This document shows, one piece after another, positions 30,357 to 41,570 of a stretch of DNA of 64,000 nt (position 1 is its first letter; every line of letters begins with the position of its first letter). The stretch lies in contig OX463807.1 in assembly GCA_949825045.1 (NCBI GenBank), forward strand, positions 37,716,749-37,780,748, read 5' to 3'. This DNA is from Argyresthia goedartella. Lineage: Eukaryota > Arthropoda > Insecta > Lepidoptera > Argyresthiidae. Below the pieces are notes generated by a model. That model was not told the origin of the DNA. It saw only the letters and a list, made by a program, of their open reading frames with translations, and searched no databases. The position numbers and the translations under genes were made by a program.

Positions 30357-33300
30357 TTTTTTAGGGTTCCGTACCCAAAGGGTTCCAAACGGGACCCTAT
30401 TACTAATGTAGGGATGGGCCTAAGGGATGTAGTGAGAGACGTGTTTGTTGGTTCAAAGACGGGCGTTTATTGACTAAGGATGGACACAGACATTGGTTAT
30501 TATAGAGACGTATCGGCTAAAGGTTGTGACACACTACACCTTCCACCTTTTTTTTGAAAGAAAAAATTTGGTATCTAATTTTTTGTAAAATTAAAACAAA
30601 ATTTATTTAAAATCTTAAAATAAATAACATATACAATCCAATCTGTTTTTTTTATCTTTTAATTTCAAATATACTACTTTTAAATAATATGCTGTTATTT
30701 ATTCCAAATCGAATAACATCATCAACATCAACAAACTTTGCAAAACATCTTACATTTCATTTTAACATTTTAACCATCTGATAACTCTTCATCTGATAAC
30801 TGATAATTACTTATACAAAAAAAAATACTGAAATAAAAACATAACCAAAACATCAACAGTAGTGAAGTATAACTAAAAATATTTATTTTAATTTTCAAAT
30901 TTATTAATATTTTTTTTTAACATAAACAATGACAAATTGTCAAATATAATTTTTATCAAAATAATTATCTTTGCATTTTCAATTGTTTTTTTTTTTAACT
31001 ACGCCGCCATTGCAAAAATATAGGTATGAAAACGATACATGTTTATTGTTAATAATATAAAAATTAACCATACATAGGTTGTTTACTATTACTATGGGTA
31101 TAATGTGGTTTATAATCCACCATTCTAAAAGTAAAGATACATGATAGGTAAATAATTAAAACCTACGTCGATAAAAAAGATTCAAATACTAAACGCAAAC
31201 TGTTGGTAAAAAAGAATTTGTAGTAGGTAGTATAGGGTAGGGTAGAATAGGGTAGGGTTGGCGACAATAACATTTATTTATTTTTGCTTTCTCATTCAGC
31301 AATATTTAAACTCATTCATTTTCTTACTTGCATACCAGACAACAAAAACAGACTTTCCTCTCTACTTAAGTACATGCTCTCAATAACAGAAACAATACTT
31401 CTAATTTACTACCATACTCTCAAAATTACTAACTACAACACTAACAAATAACTCTTTGTCTATGTTTTATTCAAACTTCTTTTTTTTTTTTTTTTTCATA
31501 TATCTAGTGAATACCATTTTTATATTTGTCATAAATCTCATTATTACTTTCTTATCCAAAAAACACTCTACATAAACATAATATAATAACCATCTTTTCA
31601 AAACCCATCAAAATGTACTTTTCTTTTCATAAACAATCTCTTTCAAACAAAGTCTTTATTATAATCTCCTTATCACTTCATATAGGTACTTTAATTATCG
31701 GGATCCGGACCCTTAATATTCACATGTAGTGAGTGCACATTTATAGGTACTTTTTATACACACTGGTATTTACTTTATAAGGTACTTTTTATAATAATAC
31801 TTAAATACATAGACTAATAGTACCTGGCTCCAGGTCTACCTGCCTGAGCCTGCTCGCGAGCTTATTAGGTCATCGATATCCAACTTTCTCACGAAGGAAA
31901 CTCGTCAACATCATGATCGAAAAGGAAGGATTCGTGCCTTGTACCTTGTACCTTTTGACTTTGATGATTATACAATAACATATTAGACTCGCCAATAATC
32001 ACGTATCTTACTCAAAACATAACTTAAACTCATTCCAAATGAATCCTTCGAATTTTAAGATATTCTGTAAAGATTGGATGATCATTCCAACTTTTCTCGA
32101 AAACTTAACAAACGAAGTGTTCCCAACTAACTTGCTCTGTGGCCTAGAGTAACAATCCCGCACATTCCACAATCAATCATTCCGCAATCTCGAAACAATC
32201 TTTTGTATTAAACTAACGTAAGTAGTTCCGTCGTTAGTAATGTATTTAAATCTGAGGTTAAACTACTTTATCTGTAAATTATTCTGAAAACTAATGAAAC
32301 ATAACAATCTGAACACACAAAAAAAAATAACTCAAGTTATCTTCTCTCTAAGACGTACTTATTTAGCGTACTAAATATTTATTACACACACTCAACTGAT
32401 TTTCATACATACTCATACTATTAAAATTCATTTCATACTGTAATTTAAAAAATGGTTCCAAACTTTATCTCTTTGCGGTACCCTAAGCTTGCTATCAATC
32501 ATTCATCACCTTTTACGTATCTCCCATATTAGTCAACTGAAACTAAAATCTTTCGCTCTATACAAGTCGAACTGTAGTAACATGAACTTATAATAACAAT
32601 TATTTTAAGTCTGTAATCGAAACAAGTGTTAAGTTCTACCTAATTTTGATTCTTCTGCAGTGTTGCTTGTCCATATTTGGATTGCCTGCGAGAACTGTAT
32701 TGAATTACTGTGATTGTTACCAAGTCATGAATCATTTATGTACTTGATTGTACATTTGGAGTAAATTTGAATTATGAGGCAATAATTTAATAAAATAGTA
32801 GAACGGCTATAAAACAACAAAACTTTTATCTTCCTACTTCACATATTAAACCACATTCTTCCCATATTTCTCAAAATCGTCTCCTCCAAAAATAAACTAC
32901 TATCAAAATCCTCATCCAAAATAACTCGTGTCAAACTAATTCAATTTACTTTACGGCCTTCATAAATTCCCAAAAAAAAAAAAACAGTTATCAAACATTT
33001 ATTCATACTTCTCTTGCTAACTGTACTGTACTACCTACTAACTTTTCATTGTATGTATTCTTGCAAATATTCTTTACTTTATGCAATCATCCTCGGAAAA
33101 AAAAATGGTATATTGATATTGTTTTGTATCGTCACGATCCATTTTTGTCAGAACTAAAACAAATTCTCGGTGGTCCCCTAATTTGGTACTCTGTTGTTAA
33201 CTGTATTGTATTGCATCGCGTTACATTCAAATATGGTTTGAATACGTACTAACTGGATATGTTACTAAGACAATTATTGTAAATACTTTACAATTTAAAA

Positions 33301-34716
33301 TTATAAATTCACTGGAAAAAATACACACAAACATACGCCACAAATTCAATGTCATCCTTTAACTCATTCATCATCAAACTAAATTATTTAAAAAAATGTA
33401 GTTCTTGTCGTCAACCCTTTACAAATTAATCTGAATTATTTATTAAGTACACCATATTCAGGGGTGTAAAGTAAATACTACAAATCATTTATAAAATACT
33501 TACTTAAATATTCAATTTCTATTCCATCATTATTTTTCTTTTATATCCAAATTAACAATTTCCGTCAATATTATTTAACACACAAAACAACATCTGATAA
33601 AATAAATCAAATTAACTCGCATAAAATGTATAATTCATTGACATGGAATTGGAAAAAATTGGTCACGACTCACTCATGAAGACTTCACGTGGTGCCTATC
33701 ATTCCTACTGCGTGGTGCTGCAGCTCATCACTCCGGGACAACATCTCCCAGCTGCTCCTCATCGGACCCGTACATTGTGCAGCGTACAATTCGCCCTGCG
33801 CCCTGCATCGCACATCATCTAGGCTTGCACAGATCACCCGGCACCCGGCAGGAATCCTCTTTATAATTTGGGTTTATAGGTTATTTTGTTTTTTAATTTG
33901 GTCACTGGTTCTGCTTTTGGTTCTAGTTTTATTTTGCGGTCTTCTTAATTTTGTAGGTATATAATTTTTATGTAATTTTAATCTTCATTTAAATGTCCAT
34001 TATTTTATCTAAGTAGTTCCTGATATATTGAATCTATTAATAGTTTATTTATATGTATAAAGGTATAATTTTCTTACTGTAGTTATTTAGGTATAATTTT
34101 AGCACTTTTTGTCCTTTTCACATTTTATTTCACATTTAGTCCAACATTTCATTTCACTTTACACGAAATATGCCATTCGGCGCAGCACTACCTTTTAGGG
34201 CAGGCTGGCCTGGCAAGGTCGCCATGTAGGGATGGGCCTAAGGGATGTAGTGAGAGACGTGTTTGTTGGTTCAAAGACGGGCGTTTATTGACTAAGGATG
34301 GACACAGACATTGGTTATTATAGAGACGTATCGGCTAAAGGTTGTGACACACTACACTAAGACTTCGCAGTCCGTCCGTCCGTCCGTCTGTCATCAGGCT
34401 GTATCTCAAGAACCTAGCTAGCTAGAGAGTTGAAATTTTCACAGATTATGTATTTCTGTTGCCGCTATAACAACAAATACTAAAAAACAGGATAAAATAA
34501 ATATTTAAGGGGGCTCCCATACAACAATACCACATACAAACTTATGGATGCACCTGGTTACGTACATGGAGTGTGAAAGTAACCGCACCAATAACTTTGT
34601 AAACAATATTTTGCTGTGTAAAATCCAAACTATTCACTCCACACCATCGCTTCCATTGAACGGTGGTACGGAACTCTTCGTGCGCGATTCAGACTCGCAC
34701 CTGACCGGTTTTTATA
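30357..34716. repeat. TTAGGGTTCCGTACC dispersed repeat, interrupted
   Basis: 30357-30406 and 34357-34716 are the two halves of a repeat also seen uninterrupted at 39829-40240. It starts TTTTTTAGGGTTCCGTACCC, has a GTCC run, the phrase AACAACAAATACTAAAAAAC, and ends CCGGTTTTT. The halves are separated by the LTR element at 30407-34356 and a CTAA duplication. Class unknown; abundant in Lepidoptera as I know it. Confidence 0.85.
30407..34356 (-). mobile_element. Non-autonomous LTR retroelement with identical 132-bp LTRs
   Basis: LTRs at 30407-30538 and 34225-34356 are identical by eye, begin TGTAGGG and end CACTACA, and are flanked by CTAA (30403-30406, 34357-34360). Orientation is minus: next to the left LTR a purine tract (AAAAAAAAGGTGGAAGG on the minus strand, 30539-30555), and next to the right LTR TGGCGACCTTGCCAGG (34224-34209), a primer-site-like sequence starting with the TGGCGACC seen in tRNA-Arg-primed elements. 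The 3.7-kb AT-rich interior has no retroviral-type ORF, so it resembles a LARD-type element needing helper proteins. Very recent by LTR identity. Confidence 0.88.
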
Positions 34717-35454
34717 AGTAATTTTCTTGTCTCCTAATTTTAAAAATTAGTGACGTGTCATCTGCAAATCTCTGACACGTTTTGTAACATGAATGGAAAA
34801 TCATTTACATTCACGAGGAAAAGGAACGGACCCAGAATATGTCTTTGTGGGACTCCCGTCTTCACCTGAGAACCCGACGATTTCGTTCTATTAATGTCAG
34901 CTTTTTGAACCCTCCCTTCTAAATACGATCTCATCAAAACCCGGATGTGGCTACATCTAGGCTAGTATATTTTAGTTACTTTCATAGTGTCATGTCCTAT
35001 GGTATCTTGTTGTGTGGGAAAGTAGCGGATATTCAAACTACTACTAGCTTAGAGCTATTTTTCTTTTATGCCGAAGTGTTTTAGCTTTAAGAGCAACGTT
35101 TCGTGGTCTACATAGTCAAATTCCTTGGACAGGTCACAAAAAACACATAGCGTCCCTAAGATCTTCCCACGCATTAAAAATGTGTTTAGGTAACAAGTCT
35201 CCATCATCCATCATGAAATCAAATATGATTATATCAAGTTTTGTGACTTTTTTTTAACCTTTTAAAACGATCTCTCTTCAATCCACATACTTTCCCAGGC
35301 CAAAATTACAACCGAAAATTATTTACTAGTAGAAAATTGGACGAACTCCGTGATCAAGTATTTTAGGCTCCGACTCACATACCGAAGGCCAGAGATATTG
35401 TAATGGGGCCTTGTATGGTTGTCTTGTAGTAATGTTGTCTGATGTGGTGCACAG

Positions 35455-35588
35455 TGGGACATCCGCAGCGGCGAGGTGGTGCAGGAGTACGACCGGCATC
35501 TCGGCGCCGTCAACACCATCACCTTCGTCGACGAAAACCGCCGCTTCGTCACCACCTCCGACGACAAGAGCCTTCGCGTCTGGGAGTG
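35455..35588 (+). CDS. CDC40: CDC40/PRP17 exon B
   Basis: 134-bp exon continuing exon A in frame: [20 protein letters not shown], then [20 protein letters not shown] and RVWE. Acceptor TGCACAG ends at 35454; donor GTCAGT begins at 35589. It ends two bases into a Trp codon that exon C completes with G. It covers the end of one WD repeat and most of the next. The preceding intron is 17.8 kb (17640-35454) and filled with transposons. Confidence 0.94.
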
Positions 35589-35915
35589 GTCAGTAAACAA
35601 TCAATCAGCCTAATCATAATCGATGTAGCCCATTCATGCCGCCCGCCGAGGCCCACATCCATTTACCTGGACTCGAGTAAGATTGATCAGGTGTCCCATC
35701 CGGCTCGAAGAACAATTTGTGGCTTTAGACAACTCGCTTTACGGCAATCTACGGCGCGCGGAAATAGAATTTGCATCGATTATCTACAGCTACTCACAGT
35801 ATTGACTAATCACTATTTTTATACTATTATTTAGAACAGAGTTTGACTAGATTCCAGAAGTTTGCTATTGATTTGATAAGCTGAACTCGTCTATAAGTGT
35901 CTTTGTGTGCGACAG
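35589..35915 (+). other. CDC40 intron between exons B and C (327 bp)
   Basis: A short ordinary intron, GT...GCGACAG, with no transposon apart from a possible SINE-like phrase at 35670-35690. It contrasts with the two giant neighbouring introns. Confidence 0.85.
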
Positions 35916-36137
35916 GGACATCCCGGTGGACATGAAGTACATCGCGGACCCATCGATGCACTCGCTGCCGGCGGTGACGGCGGCGCCCAACGGCAAGTGG
36001 CTCGCGTGCCAGAGCATGGACAACCGGGTCGTGGTGTTCAGCGCGCTCAACCGCTTCAAGATGAACCGCAAGAAGACCTTCACCGGGCACATGGTGGCCG
36101 GCTACGCCTGCACCGTCGACTTCTCTCCGGACATGAG
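35916..36137 (+). CDS. CDC40: CDC40/PRP17 exon C
   Basis: 222-bp exon reading DIPVDMKYIADPSMHSLPAV, then APNGKWLACQSMDNRVVVFS and ALNRFKMNRKKTFTGHMVAG, ending YACTVDFSPDM plus two bases of a split codon. Acceptor GCGACAG ends at 35915; donor GTACAC begins at 36138. These segments are nearly invariant among animal CDC40 proteins, so the gene is clearly under constraint. The following exon (further WD repeats) is not found up to 64000, so the next intron exceeds 27 kb. Confidence 0.95.
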
Positions 36138-36205
36138 GTACACACGCGCGCACACATTACACACATACACACACACCGCAAGAACACCTTCACCGGGCAC
36201 ATGGT
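36138..36205 (+). repeat. CA tract and start of a tandem copy of the exon C end
   Basis: After the donor there is a CA/CGCA tract (36140-36174), then CCGCAAGAACACCTTCACCG and GGCACATGG, repeating exon C (36066-36095) with one G-to-C change; period 110 bp. The copy is interrupted at 36206 by the TIR element and resumes at 41356. Confidence 0.9.
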
Positions 36206-36951
36206 TAGTGGTGGTCATAACGGCTATATTTTGATAAAATGCTATATTTTATAGCATGCTATTTTAGACGCTATGTTATAACGAAAGCGTCGAAGGCAAA
36301 GGCGTTGTATATGTGCTAACGTTAGCGAGCGCTATGTTACAATCTGGCGCTAGATTAATAGTCTACTAAATAATTATAACATTAAATTAGATTGCTATAA
36401 TATATATTGCTATAACTTTCCTTCATACTTTATTTGAAAATGTTTTGTGTATGTTTTGTGAATTTTAAAAACACATAATCGGTCACTGTACTATTTATTT
36501 ACAAGCACTACTGTAGCTGTCTAAAACACATCGTTCGATCATCACACAAATATTTACATTTACATTTAAAGATTACACGAGAGTCAACGTTTACGAGTTA
36601 CGTTCGATCGAGTACGAGAAAGCGCGCGAAATCGCGCAACATCCAGCGCGGTTCCGAGCTACCGGTCGACTAATCAATCACGCGCTATGCTATTTTTAAC
36701 GTAATGCCATAAAGTCCGCAGGCGCTAGTAGTAGCGCGCATGGCGTCGTTCCAGTGCCGGATTTAGAGGTTTGGAGGCCTCGGGGCAACAAAGGAGTGGA
36801 GGCCCCCGCCCCTGGTCCCAAATTATTTTCCAAATAAAATGGACAATTTTTTTTCAGTGGTTTTATAAATAATTTATTGTGAAACCAAGTGTAGATTATT
36901 TTATTATTCAACAAATATATAAATATGATCGACAACAAGAATTATCTGAAA

Positions 36952-37556
36952 CTAAATTTTATAGTTAATGAACGGAACCTTCCGAGCTTTTTTCGCCGAA
37001 AAATGGTTGATGATTTCGCTGAAATCCAGGTCCCGAAGTAAATCACTTTCAATGCTCAGGAGAGAAAGTTTTGATAGATGGTTTTGTCCCATCGTGGTTC
37101 GAAGCCTATTTTTAATAATTTTTATTTTTGAAAATGAGCGCTCTCCAGTGCAATTTGATATCATCAAAACCAAATCAATTCTCAATGCAATTTTAAGGTT
37201 TGGGAATGTAGCTCTGAAATTTTGATCTTCGAGAATTTGGTAGTAAAATAGTTCCGGAGATTGGCCTTTTCCGTAATCCTTTTTGTATGAGTCAATCAAA
37301 GACACAAATGAAACCAACTCATTACCAAGACTAGGTAGGTTTATCATCCTGATAAACTTTCACCAATGCCTCTGCTGCAGTGTGCAAATTTTCAGCATCC
37401 ATCTTCTCGATGTGATTAAGAAATCCAAATCTTGAACGTACAGCGTCATAGGCTTGCAATCTTTTGGTAAGAGAAACACATAGCTGGGATAAAGGCGGAT
37501 ACCTTGCATTTCTCCTTTGGTGACAGATTTGCGTCTTGCGCTTTCCCACAATCGAC
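36952..37556 (-). pseudogene. hAT transposase, C-terminal part
   Basis: Minus frames 37579-37331 (SLTKRLQAYDAVRSRFGFLN) and 37347-36952 (ISNCTGERSFSKIKIIKNRL; RTTMGQNHLSKLSLL). The second is the hAT dimerisation domain, with the conserved ERSFS and L-KL-LL pattern. hAT transposases are cut-and-paste enzymes that leave 8-bp duplications, as seen here. A frameshift separates the two pieces. The catalytic core continues at 40240-41105. Confidence 0.88.
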
Positions 37557-37557
37557 A

Positions 37558-39826
37558 TAGACATAGACATAGACATCATTTATTGATAATATTCATTACA
37601 CGTCATGACATGAATCATTCAATGTTATTTACCTAGTATAAATTGGTACATAGGGATGTTTATATTACTCATGTCTATACAATAATAAGCAATTGCTAAC
37701 AATTTTAAAATAACTTACACGCAGTAAATTAAATAAGTCAGTATATGTCACAGAAAAAATAATTAAATAATCAAACTGTAAATAATAATGTCAATGGTAA
37801 TTGTAAATTATAATGTCAAATTATGTGACTAGTTCACTAGTTACATACCTAATGCTAAAAACTCATCATAGCTGTACAGGGACTTCTCAATAAGCCATGT
37901 TCTTAATTTACATTTAAAGATGGACACACTCGGAGCATCAGTGATAGCTCCAGGTAGCTTGTTGTAAACTACCGGAGCCATAGCGTGGATTGTTTTTCTA
38001 GTTTTTTCCAGTTTGTGCGCGATTGTAGCTAATTTGTTGGAGTTGCGCGTTTCGTACCTATGCCTTTCTCCAAGTCGTTTGTATAGGTGAATATTCTCTC
38101 GCACATACGTGGCCACTTGGAGAATGAGTAGGCTAGGCAGTGTGAGAATCTTAAGTTGTTTAAAGTGCGGTCTGGCTGACTCGTCAGTCGGTACCCGCGC
38201 CAGCAACCGCACGGCGCGCTTCTGCAGGACAAACACGCGGTGCCACTGCGCCGCGCGCCCCCACAGCTCCACGCCGTACTGCAGCAGCGAGTGCACCGAC
38301 GCGAAGTAGCACGTCCGCAGCGACTCTGCAGGGAGTGTTGATGAGAGCCGACTTAAGGCGAAACATGCGCTCGCCAGTCTGCTGCATAACTATGTGCGCG
38401 TCCCAGGTTAACGCCTGATCCACCTGAAAGCCCAGAAACGCTGCAGTGTGGGCTTGCTCAATTTGAGATCCGTCCACGACGACTGCTAATTTAGGTCTTC
38501 TACGGCCAGATAGATCAAACTGAACGAATTGTGTCTTTGTTGTATTCAGTAGCAGACCATTATGGCGGAACCAAAGGCACATGCGGTAGGCGGTTGCATT
38601 AAGCTTCGTCTCCAGTAATGCCAGTGTCGGAGCAGTTACTACTGCAGCTACGTCATCGGCAAATAAGAAAATCTCCCCCTCCCTAAGCACACTTGGAAGA
38701 TCGTTTAGCAGTAAAGAAAAAGCAATATTTGATAATGAAGAGCCCTGTGGTACGCCCATGTCTGCCGCGAGTCCGTCTGACTTTACAGCGCCTGCTGCAC
38801 CCACTACGAACTGCATTCTTTTTTGCATGAAACTCGTAAGTAGCGACAATGCTGGCCCAGTGATGCCATAGTGCTGAAGCTTCATATGTAGTACGTTATG
38901 ATCTGCGACATCGAATGCCTTCGAGAGGTCGCAGAAGAGAACGGCAACAGCCTGTTGTCGCTCACGAGCATCAAGCACTCGGCGCACTACCTCCCGTGCC
39001 AGCTGGGTGGTGGAGCGGCCCTCGCGGTACGCGTACTGCCGGTCAGTGAGAGCGGAGGTGCTATCGAGGAAGCTAGTTAAACGGGAACTGATACCGTTCT
39101 CCAGTACTTTTGCTATCGCCGGTATGATTGAGATAGGGCGGTAGTTGCTGGAGTCGTCTTTACTTCCTTTGCCCTTATACAGTGGACTAACTTTAATTTG
39201 TTTTAGACATCTAGGATATATGCCACCTTTAATACATTTATTGAACATAACGCAGATTGGCATGCATATGTTGCGTGCTATACTGTGGACAAGATTGATG
39301 GAAATGTCATAGATGTCTTTTGTAGGCTTATTTGCCACTCGCTTTATAATAATAGTGTAGACTTCCGCTGGTGTGAACGGGCGGAGTCGCAGCGATGAGT
39401 CACTCGGCGCGCGCGCAACTACTAGCGCGGCGCGCGCGGCGCACAGGTTGGCTGGCGGAGCTCCGCACAGGCGAGCTGCATTCACAAACTGTGAGTTGAG
39501 ATGGTCGACAACTTCTTTTTTAGATGGAAAGACTATCCCAGTCGGGTGTTTGATGAGTTCCGTATAGTCAACACTCGATTTCTTGCTTTTACAAGTTTCG
39601 GTGCCCACTATCTTCCACATTGTTTTGATAGGATTGTCATTATTATTGATTAAAGAGGAAAAATGCTGAAGTCTGTGCGAGTAAAGTTTGCTATTAAGGT
39701 TCTCAGTCAATCGAGCGGATTCAACCTCACGTTTCTCGTTCTGGTCCTGGTGCATGATTGTATGTATTCGTCATTCTGAGATATTTTTTGGTAGCTTCCT
39801 CGTATTCATCAAAATCGTTTTTTAGG
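37558..39826 (-). mobile_element. LINE G, 5'-truncated, inserted in the hAT
   Basis: Minus-strand LINE with a nearly intact RT and a 3' end (AATAAATGATG followed by repeated TCTATG units, 37553-37585). The 5' end abuts the dispersed repeat at about 39829. The hAT coding sequence resumes on both sides. GC-rich in part of its coding region, unlike the other LINEs here. Confidence 0.88.
37841..39755 (-). pseudogene. LINE G reverse transcriptase, one frameshift
   Basis: Frame 39755-38184 (523 aa): linker (NDNPIKTMWKIVGTETCKSK), RT with LKQIKVSPLYKGKGSKDDSS, AYREGRSTTQLA, VLFCDLSKAFDVADH (motif A), MGVPQGSSLSNIAFSLLLN (motif B) and IFLFADDVAAV (motif C). A frameshift near 38325 moves the C-terminal part (HSLLQYGVELWGRAAQWHRV) to frame 38296-37841, which ends SLYSYDEFLALGM. 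All RT motifs are intact, so this is a fairly young copy. Jockey/CR1-like. Confidence 0.88.
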
Positions 39827-39828
39827 GT

Positions 39829-40240
39829 TCCGTACCCGAAGGGTTCCAAACGGGACCCTATTACTAAGACTCCGCTGTCCGTCCGTCCGTCCGTCCGTCC
39901 GTCCGTCTGTCACCAGGCTGTATCTCAAGAACCTAGCTAGCTAGAGAGTTGAAATTTTCACAGATTATGTATTTCTGTTGCCGCTATAACAACAAATACT
40001 AAAAAACAGGATAAAAGAAATATTTAAGGGGGCTCCCATACAACAATTCTTTCAATACCACATACAAACTTATGGATGCACCTGGTTACGTACATGGAGT
40101 GTGAAAGTAACCGCACCAATAACTTTGTAAACAATATTATGCTGTGTAAAATCCAAACTATTCACTCCACACCATCGCTTCCATTGAACGGTGGTACGGA
40201 ACCCTTCGTGCGCGATTTAGACTCGCACTTGACCGGTTTT
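39829..40240 (+). repeat. TTAGGGTTCCGTACC dispersed repeat, complete copy
   Basis: Runs from TTTTTTAGGGTTCCGTACCC to CTTGACCGGTTTTTTTTG with a GTCC microsatellite (39887-39908). Nearly identical to the interrupted copy at 30357-34716. It lies between the 5' end of LINE G and hAT sequence. Confidence 0.88.
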
Positions 40241-41105
40241 TTTTGATTCCACGAATGATTTCAATGATCCTCGCACTGCCGATACAACAATCATTTTCGG
40301 GTCTTGCAACATCTTGTTTGTAGAGTTGAATCGCTCCCAGAAGTCGTTCCAAAAGATTGCGAAAAAAGTGGTTTCGAGACCACTCATCTTCTGTAGAAGG
40401 TGCGCTGCTTCATTCCTCGCGATGTCTTTTTGCTCTTTATCGGAAGATATGCTGGTTAGAGCTTCTTCGATTTCCAAATAACCGTCGACTAAGGCTTTCG
40501 TAGCTTCAGCCCGACAAGACCACCAAGTGTGTCACTAAGCTTTTTCAAGACGTAAAACTAGCCGTTTTTTTTCTTCGATAATATCTCTATTAGAGTTCCG
40601 TATCGTTCTGAACTTGATGTGAAAAACGTATTTAAATTTGGAATGAAATCAAAGAATTGAACAGCCAGCTGATCGACAAGAGTTGACAGCTGCCTTTCCA
40701 ACTAAATTAAGAGAATGACCAAAACATGGTACAAACGCCGATAGATGATTTTTCTCCAAAATAAAAGCCTGAAACCCTTTGTATTTCCCACTCATATTTG
40801 CAGCATTGTCGTACGATTGGCCGCGGCAATCCAAAATGTCTATTTGATGGTAACCTAAAAATTTGAGTAGAGCGTTTGCTGTGGCTTCGCCAGTATGACC
40901 GCAGTTTGGTAAAAAGGTGAGAAATCTTTCTTTTGGCGTCGATCCTTCCATATAGGTATATCAAACAACTATAGTTAGTTGATGATGCGAGATTATTCGG
41001 GAATAGAGTCCACTGATACAGAATAATATTTGTTTTTTTTATCCTGCATACTATTTCAGTTAGTACTTTATCACCCATAGAACTGATCAGATCTTGTTTG
41101 TACAA
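40240..41105 (-). pseudogene. hAT transposase, catalytic part
   Basis: Minus frames 41105-40707 (SSMGDKVLTEIVCRIKK), 40951-40649 (LDCRGQSYDNAANMSGKYKG; FVPCFGHSLNLVGKAA) and 40477-40240 (QKMSGLETTFFAIFWNDF; ERFNSTNKMLQ). The CRGQSYDNAANMSG and HSLNLVG motifs mark the RNase H-like core of ZMYM-type hAT (DUF4371) proteins. Frames are shifted against each other, and the TTF-type zinc finger expected upstream is absent. Confidence 0.85.
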
Positions 41106-41355
41106 AGTAGGTACTGTAGGTAAAAGTAAAACGTGAAAAATATATCAAAGGAAATGGAGTTTACTAGTGTTAACTAGTCTGAATTATATTTTTTTTCTGA
41201 AGTCTATTGTGGGGGCCCCTCTTTTGTGGAGACCCCGGGGCTGTAGCCCCGGTTGCCCTCCCCTAAATCCGGCCCTGCGTCGTTCCGTTTCGTTATAACA
41301 TAGCATAGCTATATCGATTCGACTTACAGCATGCGTTATATATTAACCACCACTA

Positions 41356-41465
41356 CACATGGTGGCCGGCTACGCCTGCAGCCTGCACCGTCGACTTCTC
41401 TCCGGACATGAGGTACACACGCGCACACCCACACACACCGCAAGAACACCTTCACCGGGCACACT
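41356..41465 (+). repeat. Rest of the exon C tandem copy, plus a third partial copy
   Basis: Reads CACATGGTGGCCGGCTACGC, a small CCTGCA duplication, the exon end CTCTCCGGACATGAG and a second GTACAC donor, a CA tract, then another start of the unit (CCGCAAGAACACCTTCACCG, 41437-41456). This gives the real exon end plus 1.3 extra copies of a 110-bp unit. Confidence 0.9.
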
Positions 41466-41570
41466 AAACATAGTTTATATATAGTTGATCAACTAAAGCG
41501 TTAGTTTATCAACTAACGGTTTTGACCATCTTATGGTGACATATATCTCGCAGTTAGTTGGTTAAATCAC

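Larger units (their letters stand above)
29342..35290 (-). mobile_element. LINE E (D-related), split by a nested pair of insertions
   Basis: RT pieces lie at 35290-34717 (DLSKEFDYVDHETLLLKLK; FADDTSLIFKIRRQEN) and continue at 30356-29342 (NNVLSRVLDWFNANNLLLN; LQWGPHI; VVYFSNFHSIMSYGILLWG; ARLKKMYKAHF). Between them a dispersed repeat (30357-34716) was inserted, and an LTR element sits inside that repeat. The 3' end is AATAAAAATCTTTGAACTTG near 29350. A short sibling fragment (34941-35046) lies in the opposite orientation inside the RT. Confidence 0.85.
36752..41277 (-). mobile_element. hAT transposon (ZMYM/DUF4371 type), decayed
   Basis: TIRs CAGTGCCGGATTTAG (36752) and CTAAATCCGGCCCTG (41277) with one mismatch, flanked by the 8-bp direct repeat CGTCGTTC (36744-36751; 41278-41285). 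Its minus-strand transposase is split by LINE G and a dispersed repeat. It sits inside the TIR element at 36206-41355. The N-terminal zinc-finger part is missing. Confidence 0.9.
36206..41355. mobile_element. TIR element with 8-bp duplication inserted in the exon C copy
   Basis: Ends TAGTGGTGGT (36206) and ACCACCACTA (41355) are inverted repeats flanked by CACATGGT on both sides (36198-36205; 41356-41363). Subterminal GCTATGTTATAACGAAA also occurs inverted (36269-36290; 41288-41310). Excluding the hAT inside it, the element is about 0.6 kb, CpG-rich and non-coding. Eight-base duplications and TAGTG ends suggest a hAT-like MITE. Confidence 0.8.

Noticed and set aside
34941..35046. Twin-priming inversion in LINE E
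   Set aside because: The same protein region exists a second time in the normal orientation, which a twin-priming inversion would not produce.
35442..36254. Alternative-frame plus ORFs and minus ORFs over CDC40 exons
   Set aside because: GC-rich exons are open in several frames; only the WD40 frame matches CDC40 and agrees with splice sites.
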